From the NCBI GenBank assembly GCA_947455205.1, contig CANGNF010000022.1:1-64000 (forward strand): a DNA stretch of 64,000 bases, read 5' to 3'. Both the position numbers and the translations under genes were made by a program. The DNA comes from Acetobacteraceae bacterium (GTDB taxonomy: Bacteria; Pseudomonadota; Alphaproteobacteria; Acetobacterales; Acetobacteraceae). This document shows, piece after piece, positions 51,946-59,916 of this stretch (position 1 is its first letter; every line of letters begins with the position of its first letter). The notes beneath the pieces are model-generated. The model searched no databases, was not told the origin of the DNA, and saw nothing but the letters and a program-made list of their open reading frames with translations.

Positions 51946-52910
51946 CGTTGCGCCCTCAGCCGCGGGTCCACCAGGTAGTAGAGCAGGTCCACGCCCAGGT
52001 TGATGACGACGAAGACCAGCGAGATCAGCAGCAGGTAGGCGGCCATGACCGGAATATCGGCGGCGCCGACGCTCTGGATGAACAGGAAGCCCATGCCGGG
52101 CCACTGGAACACGGTCTCGGTGACGATGGCGAAGGCGATGATGCCGCCAAGTTGCAGCCCGGCGATGGTGATGACCGGCACCAGCGTGTTCTTCAGCGCA
52201 TGGCCGAAGTTGATGGCGCGATTGCTCAGCCCCCGGGCGCGGGCGAACTTGATGTAGTCGGTCCGCAGCACCTCCAGCATCTCCGCCCTGACGAGCCGGG
52301 TGATCAGCGTCAGCTGGAACACCGCCAGCGTGATCGCCGGCAGGATCAGCGCCTTGAGGCCGGAGACGGTCAGCAGCCCGCTGCTCCACCAGCCGATCTG
52401 CACCGTGTCCCCCCGGCCGAAGCTGGGCAGCCAGCCCAGTTGCACCGCGAAGACCAGGATCAGCAGCATCCCCAGCACGAAGATGGGCAGCGACACGCCG
52501 ACCAGCGAGACGGTCAGCAGCACGCGGCTGACCCAGCTGTCCTTGTAGATGCCGGTGAAGATGCCCAGCGGCACGCCGATGCACAGCGTCATGGCGGCGG
52601 CGCAGAAGGCCAGTTCCAGCGTGGCCGGGGCGCGTTCCGCGATCAGCGCCGAGACCGGGCGGCTGAGCCGGTAGGACAGGCCGAACTCGCCCTGCAGCGC
52701 ATTGCCGACGAACTTCCAGAACTGCACGTACCAGGGCTGGTCCAGCCCCAGCAGGCGGATCAGGTTCTCGCGGTCCGCCAGCGTGGCGTCCTGGCTGAGC
52801 ATGGCGGCCACGGGGTCACCGACGAAGGTGAACAGCGCGAAGCTGACCAGGGCGACCACCAGCAGCACCGGCAGCGCCTGCAGCAGGCGTGAAATGACAA
52901 ACGCGACCAA
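51942..52910 (-). CDS. Dipeptide/oligopeptide ABC transporter permease (DppB-like)
   Basis: 322 residues. First helix VISRLLQALPVLLVVALVSFALFTFVGDPV, followed by a periplasmic loop and the transport domain (ELAFCAAAMTLCIGVPLGIF; EAA loop DYIKFARARGLSNRAINFGHALKNTLVPVITIAG). First gene of the four-gene operon (DppB-C-D-F order). No substrate-binding protein accompanies it. The 189 bases upstream, before the GT2 gene, must hold both divergent promoters; nothing specific stands out there. Confidence 0.95.
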   Translation of the reverse strand: MVAFVISRLLQALPVLLVVALVSFALFTFVGDPVAAMLSQDATLADRENLIRLLGLDQPWYVQFWKFVGNALQGEFGLSYRLSRPVSALIAERAPATLELAFCAAAMTLCIGVPLGIFTGIYKDSWVSRVLLTVSLVGVSLPIFVLGMLLILVFAVQLGWLPSFGRGDTVQIGWWSSGLLTVSGLKALILPAITLAVFQLTLITRLVRAEMLEVLRTDYIKFARARGLSNRAINFGHALKNTLVPVITIAGLQLGGIIAFAIVTETVFQWPGMGFLFIQSVGAADIPVMAAYLLLISLVFVVINLGVDLLYYLVDPRLRAQR

Positions 52911-53099
52911 TGCCTTGCGGCCTCCAGTTCAGATCGGACCAGCCCTGCCCCGGCGGCCCGGTTGGCCCGGCCCTGCCATTTGCATGGTTACGGCGCTGTC
53001 CGGCCCAGCGCAACGCCGATCAAGCAGCATCGGCAAGCGGGAACGCACGGCTCTGCCAGCCGTTACCCGTGAGAATCCTGACATCCGAAGGCGTGCCGC

Positions 53100-54149
53100 A
53101 TGACCCAGCCCCGCCTCTCCATCGTGGCCCCCTGCTACAATGAGGCCGAGTGCCTGGCGGAGTTCCATACCCGCGCCAGCGCCGCCGCCCAGGCCGCGGT
53201 GGGGGACGCGCATGAGATCGTGCTGGTGGATGACGGCTCCACCGATGGCGGCTGGGAGGAGATGGCGGCGCTGGCGGCGCGCGACCCGCATGTGGTCGCC
53301 GTGCGGCTGATGCGGAACCACGGCCACCAGCTGGCCGCGACCGCCGGGCTTTCCCTGGCGCGCGGCGCCCGGGTGATGCTGATCGACGCCGACCTGCAGG
53401 ACCCGCCGGAGCTGGTGCTGCAGATGATGACGGCGATGGATGCGGGCGCCGAGGTGGTCTACGGCCAGCGCACCCGGCGCGAGGCCGAGACCTGGTTCAA
53501 GCGCGTCTCCGCCGCCGCCTTCTACCGGCTGCTGGGCCGCATGTCCGGCACGCCCATTCCGCGCGACACCGGGGATTTCCGCCTGATGAGCCGCCGCGTG
53601 GTGGAGATCCTCGGCGCCATGCCGGAACGCCAGCGCTTCCTGCGCGGCATGGTCAGCTGGGTTGGCGGCCGGCAGGTGGCCCTGCCGTATGAGCGCCGGG
53701 CGCGCCATGCCGGCACCAGCAAGTACCCGCTGGCCAAGATGATCCGCTTCGCCGCCGATGCGCTGACCAGCTTCTCGACCAGCCCGCTCAGGGTGGCCAC
53801 CTGGTTCGGCCTGGGGGCGGCGGCGCTGGCGCTGCTGCTGCTGGCCTATTCGGTGCTGCGCTGGGTGCAGGGCGGCACCGTCTCCGGCTGGTCCAGCCTG
53901 ATGGCGGCCATGGCGGGGTTCTCGGCGGTGCAGCTGATCGTGCTGGGGATCATCGGCGAATATCTCGGCCGGCTGTTCCAGGAGGTGAAGGGCCGGCCGC
54001 TCTTCATCGTGGACCAGGTGATGGCCGGCCAGGCGGCGCATGCGCTGCCGACCGACTTCGCCCGGCTGCCGCCGCAGGCGCGGCAGGCCACCTGGGACGC
54101 GATCCGCGAGGCGGCCAACAGCAACCAGGTGCCCGAGCGCGCCGCCTGA
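53100..54149 (+). CDS. Glycosyltransferase family 2, DPM1/GtrB-like with C-terminal membrane helices
   Basis: 349 residues. GT-A fold: LSIVAPCYNEAECLAEFHTRA, VLVDDGSTDGGWEEM (nucleotide-sugar binding), MLIDADLQDPPELV (DXD), then QRFLRGMVSWVGGRQVALPYERRARHAGTSKYPLAKMI. Two C-terminal membrane helices (WFGLGAAALALLLLAYSVLRWV; FSAVQLIVLGIIGEYLGRLF). Such enzymes load a sugar onto undecaprenyl or a similar lipid carrier. Its stop abuts the stop of the next, convergent gene. Confidence 0.92.
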   Translation: MTQPRLSIVAPCYNEAECLAEFHTRASAAAQAAVGDAHEIVLVDDGSTDGGWEEMAALAARDPHVVAVRLMRNHGHQLAATAGLSLARGARVMLIDADLQDPPELVLQMMTAMDAGAEVVYGQRTRREAETWFKRVSAAAFYRLLGRMSGTPIPRDTGDFRLMSRRVVEILGAMPERQRFLRGMVSWVGGRQVALPYERRARHAGTSKYPLAKMIRFAADALTSFSTSPLRVATWFGLGAAALALLLLAYSVLRWVQGGTVSGWSSLMAAMAGFSAVQLIVLGIIGEYLGRLFQEVKGRPLFIVDQVMAGQAAHALPTDFARLPPQARQATWDAIREAANSNQVPERAA

Positions 54150-55736
54150 TCAGCGCCGCTCCGCCACCGCCGGCTGGCGGATGCGGAAGAGCTGGGCGAA
54201 GCCCTCGTCGCGGAGCAGCTCGAAGGCCGGCGGCAGCGTGATGGGGCCGTACAGGTCGGGCATGTCGGCGTTCAGCACCAGCGCGTAGTCGAAGCGCTGC
54301 CACTGCTGCAGGTAGGGCGCGGTGTTGCGCAGCCAGGGCAGGTCGTCCGGGTGTTCCAACGCGTTCACGCTGGCCAGCGGCCCTTCCGGCACCGAAAGCG
54401 ACAGCCAGGCCGGGCGCACCCCCAGCGGCTGCTTGCCGCGCGCGGTGAACAGCGTGGGCACAAAGGCCTGGCGCCGCATCACCGCCAGCGCCGCCAGGTG
54501 ATAGTAGGTGGGGTAGCCATCCATGAAGACGCGGCCGAGCGGCACCTGGCCGGCGATGGGCGCGTGGTCCAGCGGCAGCACCAGCGCGCCGGCGGGCACC
54601 GGCTCCAGCGCGCGCTCCACCGCCGCCACGTCGCCGGCGCGCTGCCAGGTGACCCAGCCGACCCAGGCGGTGCGGGCGCTGACCATCAGCACCATGGCCG
54701 CTGCCAGGGCCGGGGCGAAGCGGGACGGCAGCGCGGGGCGCAGCGCCACCAGCGCCAGGATGAAGGCCATGAGCGCGAAGCGGCGGTCCAGCCAGCCGGT
54801 GCCGATGGCGAAGTCCGGAAAGGCCAGGAACAGCAGCGCCAGCCCGGCCACCGTGACGAAAAGCCCGGCATGCCAGCGCAGCCAGCCGCGGGAGGCCGCC
54901 CAGCCCAGCGGCACCAGCAGCACCAGCAGCGCCGCCAGGTCCGGCTTCAGCCGCCAGGTCTGAATGCCGGCCAGGCCGTTCCGCAGCTTGCGGGCGGGGT
55001 CGGCCAGCAGGTCCAGGCTGTCCCGCCAGGGGCTGCGGGGCGGGCCGAGTGTTTCATGCGCGCCGGGCAGCGCCGGGGCCAGCAGCAGCAGCAGCGCCAC
55101 CGCTGCCACCGCCGGCGCCACCGCCCACAGCACCTGGCGCAGCCGCGGCCAGGTGAACCAGCCGCGCGCCACCGGCCCCAGCGCCAGCCCGCCCAGGATC
55201 GCGGCGTAGAGGAACAGCGCGAAGGCGTGCATCACGCCCAGGCCGAAGCCGAGGCCGAGCCGCAGCGCGAAGCCGAGCCAGGGCGGCCGCCGCGCCAGCC
55301 AGGGCTCCGCCGCCGCCGCCAGCAGGGCCAGGCCGACACCGATGTTGAAGTTGAGGAAGCCGGCCAGCAGGGTCAGGTTCCAGGCGAAGATGCCGAAGCC
55401 CAGCTGCCACCAGGACCAGCCGCCGAAGATCCGCCGGTGCAGCAGCGCCGCCCCCAGCACCGGCAGGGCGGCGCCAAGCCACAGGTAGATGCCGCCCTGC
55501 ATCTCCGCCGAGATGAAGCGGCCCGGCCCCCAGGCCAGCAGGTCGATGCCGATATTGGTCAGCGCCGCCCAGTCGAGCTCGTAGAACGCCGCCATCGGCC
55601 CCTGGTCCAGCCCGCCGGAGAGCAGCCAGATACGGGCGACATGGTTGGGGTAGTCCAGCAGCATCGGCATGGGCACCGCCAGGATCGGCAGCGCCAGGCA
55701 GGCCAGGCAGCAGCCCAGCAGCAGGCGGATCGGCAT
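54150..55736 (-). CDS. Polytopic membrane protein, GT-C-like, function unknown
   Basis: 528 residues with about 9-11 hydrophobic segments (for example LLLGCCLACLALPILAVPMPMLL, LWLGAALPVLGAALL, FGLGVMHAFALFLYAAILGGLAL, VLWAVAPAVAAVALLLLLAP, AGLFVTVAGLALLFLAF). An early acidic periplasmic loop (DYPNHVARIWLL; FYELDW) and a soluble C-terminal part with PLGRVFMDGYPTYYHLAAL and DMPDLYGPITLPP resemble membrane glycosyltransferases of the GT-C type. No diagnostic motif. Paired tail-to-tail with a GT2 enzyme, so a lipid-linked glycan role is a guess. Confidence 0.72.
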   Translation of the reverse strand: MPIRLLLGCCLACLALPILAVPMPMLLDYPNHVARIWLLSGGLDQGPMAAFYELDWAALTNIGIDLLAWGPGRFISAEMQGGIYLWLGAALPVLGAALLHRRIFGGWSWWQLGFGIFAWNLTLLAGFLNFNIGVGLALLAAAAEPWLARRPPWLGFALRLGLGFGLGVMHAFALFLYAAILGGLALGPVARGWFTWPRLRQVLWAVAPAVAAVALLLLLAPALPGAHETLGPPRSPWRDSLDLLADPARKLRNGLAGIQTWRLKPDLAALLVLLVPLGWAASRGWLRWHAGLFVTVAGLALLFLAFPDFAIGTGWLDRRFALMAFILALVALRPALPSRFAPALAAAMVLMVSARTAWVGWVTWQRAGDVAAVERALEPVPAGALVLPLDHAPIAGQVPLGRVFMDGYPTYYHLAALAVMRRQAFVPTLFTARGKQPLGVRPAWLSLSVPEGPLASVNALEHPDDLPWLRNTAPYLQQWQRFDYALVLNADMPDLYGPITLPPAFELLRDEGFAQLFRIRQPAVAERR

Positions 55737-55828
55737 GGGCGGCGGGTTCCTGCGGTTCTACCGCAGCGCACAACGGCGCCGCCCCGCCGCGGTTGCCCGC
55801 CCCCCCTTCGCCCTTGGCCCCGCTGGCG

Positions 55829-56926
55829 TCAGGGTTCCGTCGGCACCGGGACCGGCTCCGCCGGCGCGGGGTTGTCCGCCCAGTCCTGCACCAGGGTGAA
55901 GCCCACCGCCAGCAGCACCGGCCCCAGGAACAGCCCGAGGAAGCCGAAGGCGAAGACACCGCCCAGCGCGCCCAGCAGCGTCAGCAGCAGCGGCAGGTCG
56001 GCGCCGCGGGAGATCAGCCAGGGCCGGATCACGTTGTCCACGCTGCTGATGCCCAGCGCGCCGTACAACCCAAGGAAGATGCCCCAGCCATTCTGCCCCT
56101 GGGTGAACAGCCAGAGCGTGGCGGGTATCCACACCACCGGCGCGCCCACCGGCAGCACCGAGATGCAGCCCGCCACCACGCCCAGCAGCACCGGCTGCGG
56201 CACGCCCGCCAGCCACAGGCCGAAGGTGGTCAGCAGCCCCTGGGCGACAGCGGTGCCCAGCAGGCCATAGACCACGCCGCGGGTCACGTTGCCGGTCAGC
56301 TGCACCAGACGGGCGGCGCGGCTGCCGGCGAATTGCCGCAGCACCGCCTCGCAGCGCTCGGCGATGGCGCGGCCGTCGCGGTACAGGAAGAAGGCCAGCA
56401 CCAGCGCCACCATCACCTCGGCCAGGCCCGACAGCACCGCCAGCAGCACCGAGAGCGCGCCCTGGGCGATATCCCCGGCATAGGGTTGCAGCAGCTCGGT
56501 GATGCCGGAAAACCCGGCGCTGAGGCCGCCAAGCTTCTCGCCGAGGTATTCGCCCACCACCGGCAGCCGGGCCAGCCAGTCGCCCAGCCCCGGCAGGCCA
56601 TCGGTCAGCAGCCCCTGCACGCTGCCGCGCAGCCGGTCCACCTCCTCTCGCCTGGTCGGCGCCACATAGACCAGCGGCAGGCCCAGCAGCAGGAACTCCA
56701 CCAGCACCATCAGCAGCGCCGCCGGGGTGGCCGGCAGGCGCAGCCTTTCCCGCACGAAGCGGTAGGCCGGCCAGGTGGAGAACACCAGGATCGCCGCCCA
56801 GAGCAGCGCCGACAGGAATGGCCGCAGCACCAGCAGGCAGCCCACCGCCAGGCCGAGGATCGCCAGCAGCCCCACCGCGCGGGCCGGTTTCAGCAGGCTG
56901 TCCTGTTGGGGTGTCTCGGTTGCCAT
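55829..56926 (-). CDS. AI-2E family (PerM-type) transporter
   Basis: 365 residues. N-terminal membrane pair (LAILGLAVGCLLVLRPFLSALLWAAILVF), a cytosolic or periplasmic loop, and the family's conserved C-terminal region: GNVTRGVVYGLLGTAVAQGLLTTFGLWLAGVPQPVLLGVVAGCISVLPVGAPVVWIPA and YGALGISSVDNVIRPWLISRG. Eight membrane segments overall. Members export small molecules or sodium; substrate not predictable from sequence. Ends in a Pro/Glu-rich tail. Confidence 0.93.
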   Translation of the reverse strand: MATETPQQDSLLKPARAVGLLAILGLAVGCLLVLRPFLSALLWAAILVFSTWPAYRFVRERLRLPATPAALLMVLVEFLLLGLPLVYVAPTRREEVDRLRGSVQGLLTDGLPGLGDWLARLPVVGEYLGEKLGGLSAGFSGITELLQPYAGDIAQGALSVLLAVLSGLAEVMVALVLAFFLYRDGRAIAERCEAVLRQFAGSRAARLVQLTGNVTRGVVYGLLGTAVAQGLLTTFGLWLAGVPQPVLLGVVAGCISVLPVGAPVVWIPATLWLFTQGQNGWGIFLGLYGALGISSVDNVIRPWLISRGADLPLLLTLLGALGGVFAFGFLGLFLGPVLLAVGFTLVQDWADNPAPAEPVPVPTEP

Positions 56927-57062
56927 GCGCCGGCTCCTTGGGGTTGCCGCATTGTTAGCCCGGTGCGGCCCCGGCGTGGAACCTTGCCGTCAGCGCTGGT
57001 CAGCGGCGGCCCCGGCCGCTAGCGTGCCGCGCCCCAAGCAGAAGCCAGGAGGAAGGCCGCCC

Positions 57063-57839
57063 ATGCCGCGCTTTGCCGCCAATATCTCCATGATGTTCAA
57101 CGAGGTGCCCTTCCTCGACCGCTTCGAGCGCGCGGCCAGGGCCGGCTTCCAGGCGGTGGAGTTCCTCTTCCCCTATGAATTCCCGGCCGCCGAGATTGCC
57201 AAGCGGCTGCAGGACAACGGCCTAAAGCAGGTTTTGTTCAACGGCCCGCCGGGCGACTGGACCCGCGGGGAGCGCGGCATCGCCGCCCTGCCCGGCCGCC
57301 AGCAGGAATTCCGCGAGGGCATCAAGCAGGCGCTGGAATACAGCGTGGCGCTGGGCTGCCCGCTGCTGCACGTGATGGCCGGCCTCAAGCCCGAGGGCAT
57401 GCCCTACGACACGATGATCTCGACCTATGCCGCCAACCTGGCCTGGGCCAGCCGCGAGGCCGCGAAGGTCGGCGTCAAGCCGATCATCGAGCCGATCAAC
57501 CACCGCGATATCCCCGGCTTCTTCCTCAACACCACGGACCAGGGCGCCGCCATCATCCAGGGGCTGGGGCCGGACCGCGTGGGCCTGCAGTTCGACCTGT
57601 ACCACTGCGCCATCACCGAGGGTGACATCTGCAAGCGGGTGGAGAAGCACCTGCCGCTGATCAGCCACATGCAGGTGGCCGACAACCCCGGCCGCAACGA
57701 ACCCGGCACCGGCGAGGTGAACTGGCCCTTCGTGTTCAAGCGGATCGACGAGCTGGGCTTCCAGGGCTGGATCGGCTGCGAGTACCGCCCGGCCGGGAAT
57801 ACCGAGGCCGGGCTGGGCTGGTTCCAGCCCTACAAGTGA
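57063..57839 (+). CDS. hyi: Hydroxypyruvate isomerase family protein
   Basis: 258 residues from ATG 57063 with AGGAGG upstream. TIM-barrel AP-endonuclease-2-like fold: RFAANISMMFNEVPFLDRFERAARAGFQAVEFLFPYE, FNGPPGDWTRGERGIAALPGRQQEF, IIEPINHRDIPGFFLNTTDQ (metal-ligand Glu), QFDLYHCAITEGD, and WIGCEYRPAGNTEAGLGW. It interconverts hydroxypyruvate and tartronate semialdehyde. Followed 115 bases later by glxR, which uses the product. The glyoxylate carboligase partner (gcl) is not in the window. Confidence 0.93.
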   Translation: MPRFAANISMMFNEVPFLDRFERAARAGFQAVEFLFPYEFPAAEIAKRLQDNGLKQVLFNGPPGDWTRGERGIAALPGRQQEFREGIKQALEYSVALGCPLLHVMAGLKPEGMPYDTMISTYAANLAWASREAAKVGVKPIIEPINHRDIPGFFLNTTDQGAAIIQGLGPDRVGLQFDLYHCAITEGDICKRVEKHLPLISHMQVADNPGRNEPGTGEVNWPFVFKRIDELGFQGWIGCEYRPAGNTEAGLGWFQPYK

Positions 57840-57954
57840 GCCGGGCCGCCGTGGCTGGGGCCGCCGCGCGACCCCGGCCCGCGCGCCGGCCGGCCTTGGC
57901 CATCAAGCTGGCCTGCACGCCACGGGCCTGACCCTTCGCAAACGGAGCAACCCA

Positions 57955-58845
57955 ATGAAGATCGGTTTCATCGGCCTCGGCATCATGGGCAAGCCCATGG
58001 CGCTGCACCTCAAGGCCGCGGGGCATGAGGTGGTGGTGCCGGAGCGCGCCAGCCTGGACGCCGAGTCGCGCGGCGCCTTCACCGTGGCGGCCAATGCCGC
58101 CGCCGTGGCCCGCGCCGCCGAGGTCATCATCCTGATGGTGCCCGACACGCCCGACGTGGAAGCCGTGCTGTTCGGCGCCGAGGGCGTCGCCGCCGGGCTG
58201 TCCGCCGGCAAGCTGGTCATCGACATGTCCTCGATCAGCCCGACCGCGACCAAGACCTTTGCCGGCAAGATCAACGCGCTGGGCTGCGACTACCTGGACG
58301 CCCCGGTCTCCGGCGGCGAGGTCGGCGCCAAGCAGGCCAGCCTGACCATCATGGTCGGCGGCCCGCAGGCGGCCTTCGACCGGGCGACTCCGCTGTTCCA
58401 GCTGATGGGCAAGAACATCACCCTGGTCGGCGAGAGCAACGGCACCGGGCAGACCTGCAAGGTGGCCAACCAGATCATCGTGGCGCTGACGATCGAGGCG
58501 GTGGGCGAGGCGATGGTCTTCGCCAGCAAGGCCGGCGCCGACCCGGCCAAGGTGCGCCAGGCGCTGACCGGCGGGCTAGCGACGTCGCGCATTCTTGAAC
58601 TGCATGGCGAGCGGATGATCAAGCGCACCTTCGCGCCCGGCTTCCGGATCGTGCTGCACCAGAAGGATCTCAACCTGGCACTGCAGTCGGCCAAGGAACT
58701 CGGCGTGGCGCTGCCCAACACCGCCAGCACCCAGCAGCTCTTCTCGGCCAGCATTGCCAGCGGCAACGGCCAGCTGGACCATTCCGGCCTGGTCAAGGCA
58801 CTGGAGACGCTGGCCAACCACAAGGTTGCGCCCGACGAGGGTTGA
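57955..58845 (+). CDS. glxR: 2-hydroxy-3-oxopropionate (tartronate semialdehyde) reductase
   Basis: 296 residues. Beta-hydroxyacid dehydrogenase family: NAD(P) motif IGFIGLGIMGKPMALHLKAAGHEV, substrate motif DAPVSGGEVGAKQASLTIMVGG, catalytic Lys in GTGQTCKVANQIIV and KDLNLAL. It reduces tartronate semialdehyde to glycerate. Co-directional with hyi. The gene for a XRE-type regulator lies 183 bases downstream. Confidence 0.94.
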   Translation: MKIGFIGLGIMGKPMALHLKAAGHEVVVPERASLDAESRGAFTVAANAAAVARAAEVIILMVPDTPDVEAVLFGAEGVAAGLSAGKLVIDMSSISPTATKTFAGKINALGCDYLDAPVSGGEVGAKQASLTIMVGGPQAAFDRATPLFQLMGKNITLVGESNGTGQTCKVANQIIVALTIEAVGEAMVFASKAGADPAKVRQALTGGLATSRILELHGERMIKRTFAPGFRIVLHQKDLNLALQSAKELGVALPNTASTQQLFSASIASGNGQLDHSGLVKALETLANHKVAPDEG

Positions 58846-58859
58846 CAACCAGGACGGGA

Positions 58860-58875
58860 GGCGGTTCGTTCCGCC
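58860..58875. terminator. Hairpin after glxR
   Basis: GGCGG and CCGCC flank loop TTCGTT fifteen bases after the glxR stop; the outer AGG/CCTT bases extend the pairing with one bulge. No U-tract. Confidence 0.4.
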
Positions 58876-58904
58876 GCCTTCCACCCCTGCTGCGTGTACC
58901 AGGG

Positions 58905-58920
58905 CGGTTGCATTCAACCG
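58905..58920. promoter_or_regulatory. Inverted repeat upstream of XRE regulator
   Basis: CGGTTG-CATT-CAACCG is a perfect dyad about 110 bases before the regulator ATG, in the 183-base gap after glxR. It may be an operator for the regulator itself. Position-based inference only. Confidence 0.3.
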
Positions 58921-59028
58921 TTGCATCCGCGACAGATGTGTAGCATTTTCTGGCGGCCTTCTCGTACTGACACACCCGTCTCAGTTTGCTAGCTACTGTC
59001 CAGAAGTCCCTGACCACCGGAGGTTTCG

Positions 59029-59907
59029 ATGCGGTTTGCCGATATCGGGCAGCAGTTGCGGGCCTACCGCCTGGAATCCGGTCTGCGGGCCGAGGAAATC
59101 GCCGCGCGTCTCGGTGTCTCCCGCGCGGCGCTCTACCGGTACGAGAAGGGCGAGGTCATCAAGCTGGACACGATCCGGCGGCTGGCTGAACTGCTGAAGA
59201 TCTCGCCGCTGTCGCTGTTGGGCATCGGCGTGGAGTACTTTGCCCGCCCCGTCGCCTTCCTGGAGCGGCTGCGCCAGGTGGAGGAGCAGGCCGACCAGCT
59301 GCTGCTGGTGGGCGGCGCCTTCTGCTACCAGACCAGCACGGAAGCCGTGGAAGGCGCAATCGCGGAGGCCTGGACCGAGGCCGCCGATGCCGCCGGGGAC
59401 CGCGCCCAGGCGCGCGCTGGCGCCGACCAGGCGCTGGGCCTGCTGGCGGCCCGCCGCAAGCTGCACCAGCAGCGCCGGCCCAACATCATCGGCATCCTGT
59501 CGGAAGGCGCCATGCGCCGCTTCCTCAGCGAAGGCGTTGCCGCCGGACTGAATCTGCCGGAGCGCACCCGCGCCCGCTGCCGCGTGGCCGCGGCGAATGA
59601 GTGCGAGAGCATCGCTCAGCAGATGGAGAGCGTGCCCATCGGCCTGCAGCTGGGCCTGACCAGCGGCGCCGACCCGTCCGGCAACTTCATGGTGCTGCGC
59701 GGGCGGGAGCGTGCGCACGTCATCGGCGCCCCCTTCCCGGCCGATACCGCGCCGAATGGCGGCCTGGGCGTGGCGATGATCACCTCGGCGGATGAAGCCG
59801 TGGCGGTGCACCAGCGCGTGGCCGAGACCGCCTGGCGCGACGCGCTGAAGGGCGCCGCCGCCGCCACCCGGGTGCGCGAACTGGTCAAGCAGTACCGCGT
59901 GGACTGA
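59029..59907 (+). CDS. XRE-family helix-turn-helix transcriptional regulator with C-terminal ligand domain
   Basis: 292 residues from ATG 59029 with GGAGG upstream at good spacing. HTH_3 at residues about 5-60 (IGQQLRAYRLESGLRAEEIAARLGVSRAALYRYEKGEVIKLD). The C-terminal 230 residues are alpha/beta and not from a family I recognise (ADQLLLVGGAFCYQTSTEAVEGAI; RPNIIGILSEGAMRRFLSEG; GRERAHVIGAPFPADTAPNGGLGVAMITSADEA). No membrane helix or signal. The gene follows hyi-glxR co-directionally, so control of that pair is possible but unproven. Confidence 0.85.
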   Translation: MRFADIGQQLRAYRLESGLRAEEIAARLGVSRAALYRYEKGEVIKLDTIRRLAELLKISPLSLLGIGVEYFARPVAFLERLRQVEEQADQLLLVGGAFCYQTSTEAVEGAIAEAWTEAADAAGDRAQARAGADQALGLLAARRKLHQQRRPNIIGILSEGAMRRFLSEGVAAGLNLPERTRARCRVAAANECESIAQQMESVPIGLQLGLTSGADPSGNFMVLRGRERAHVIGAPFPADTAPNGGLGVAMITSADEAVAVHQRVAETAWRDALKGAAAATRVRELVKQYRVD

Positions 59908-59916
59908 GGCGGGCGG

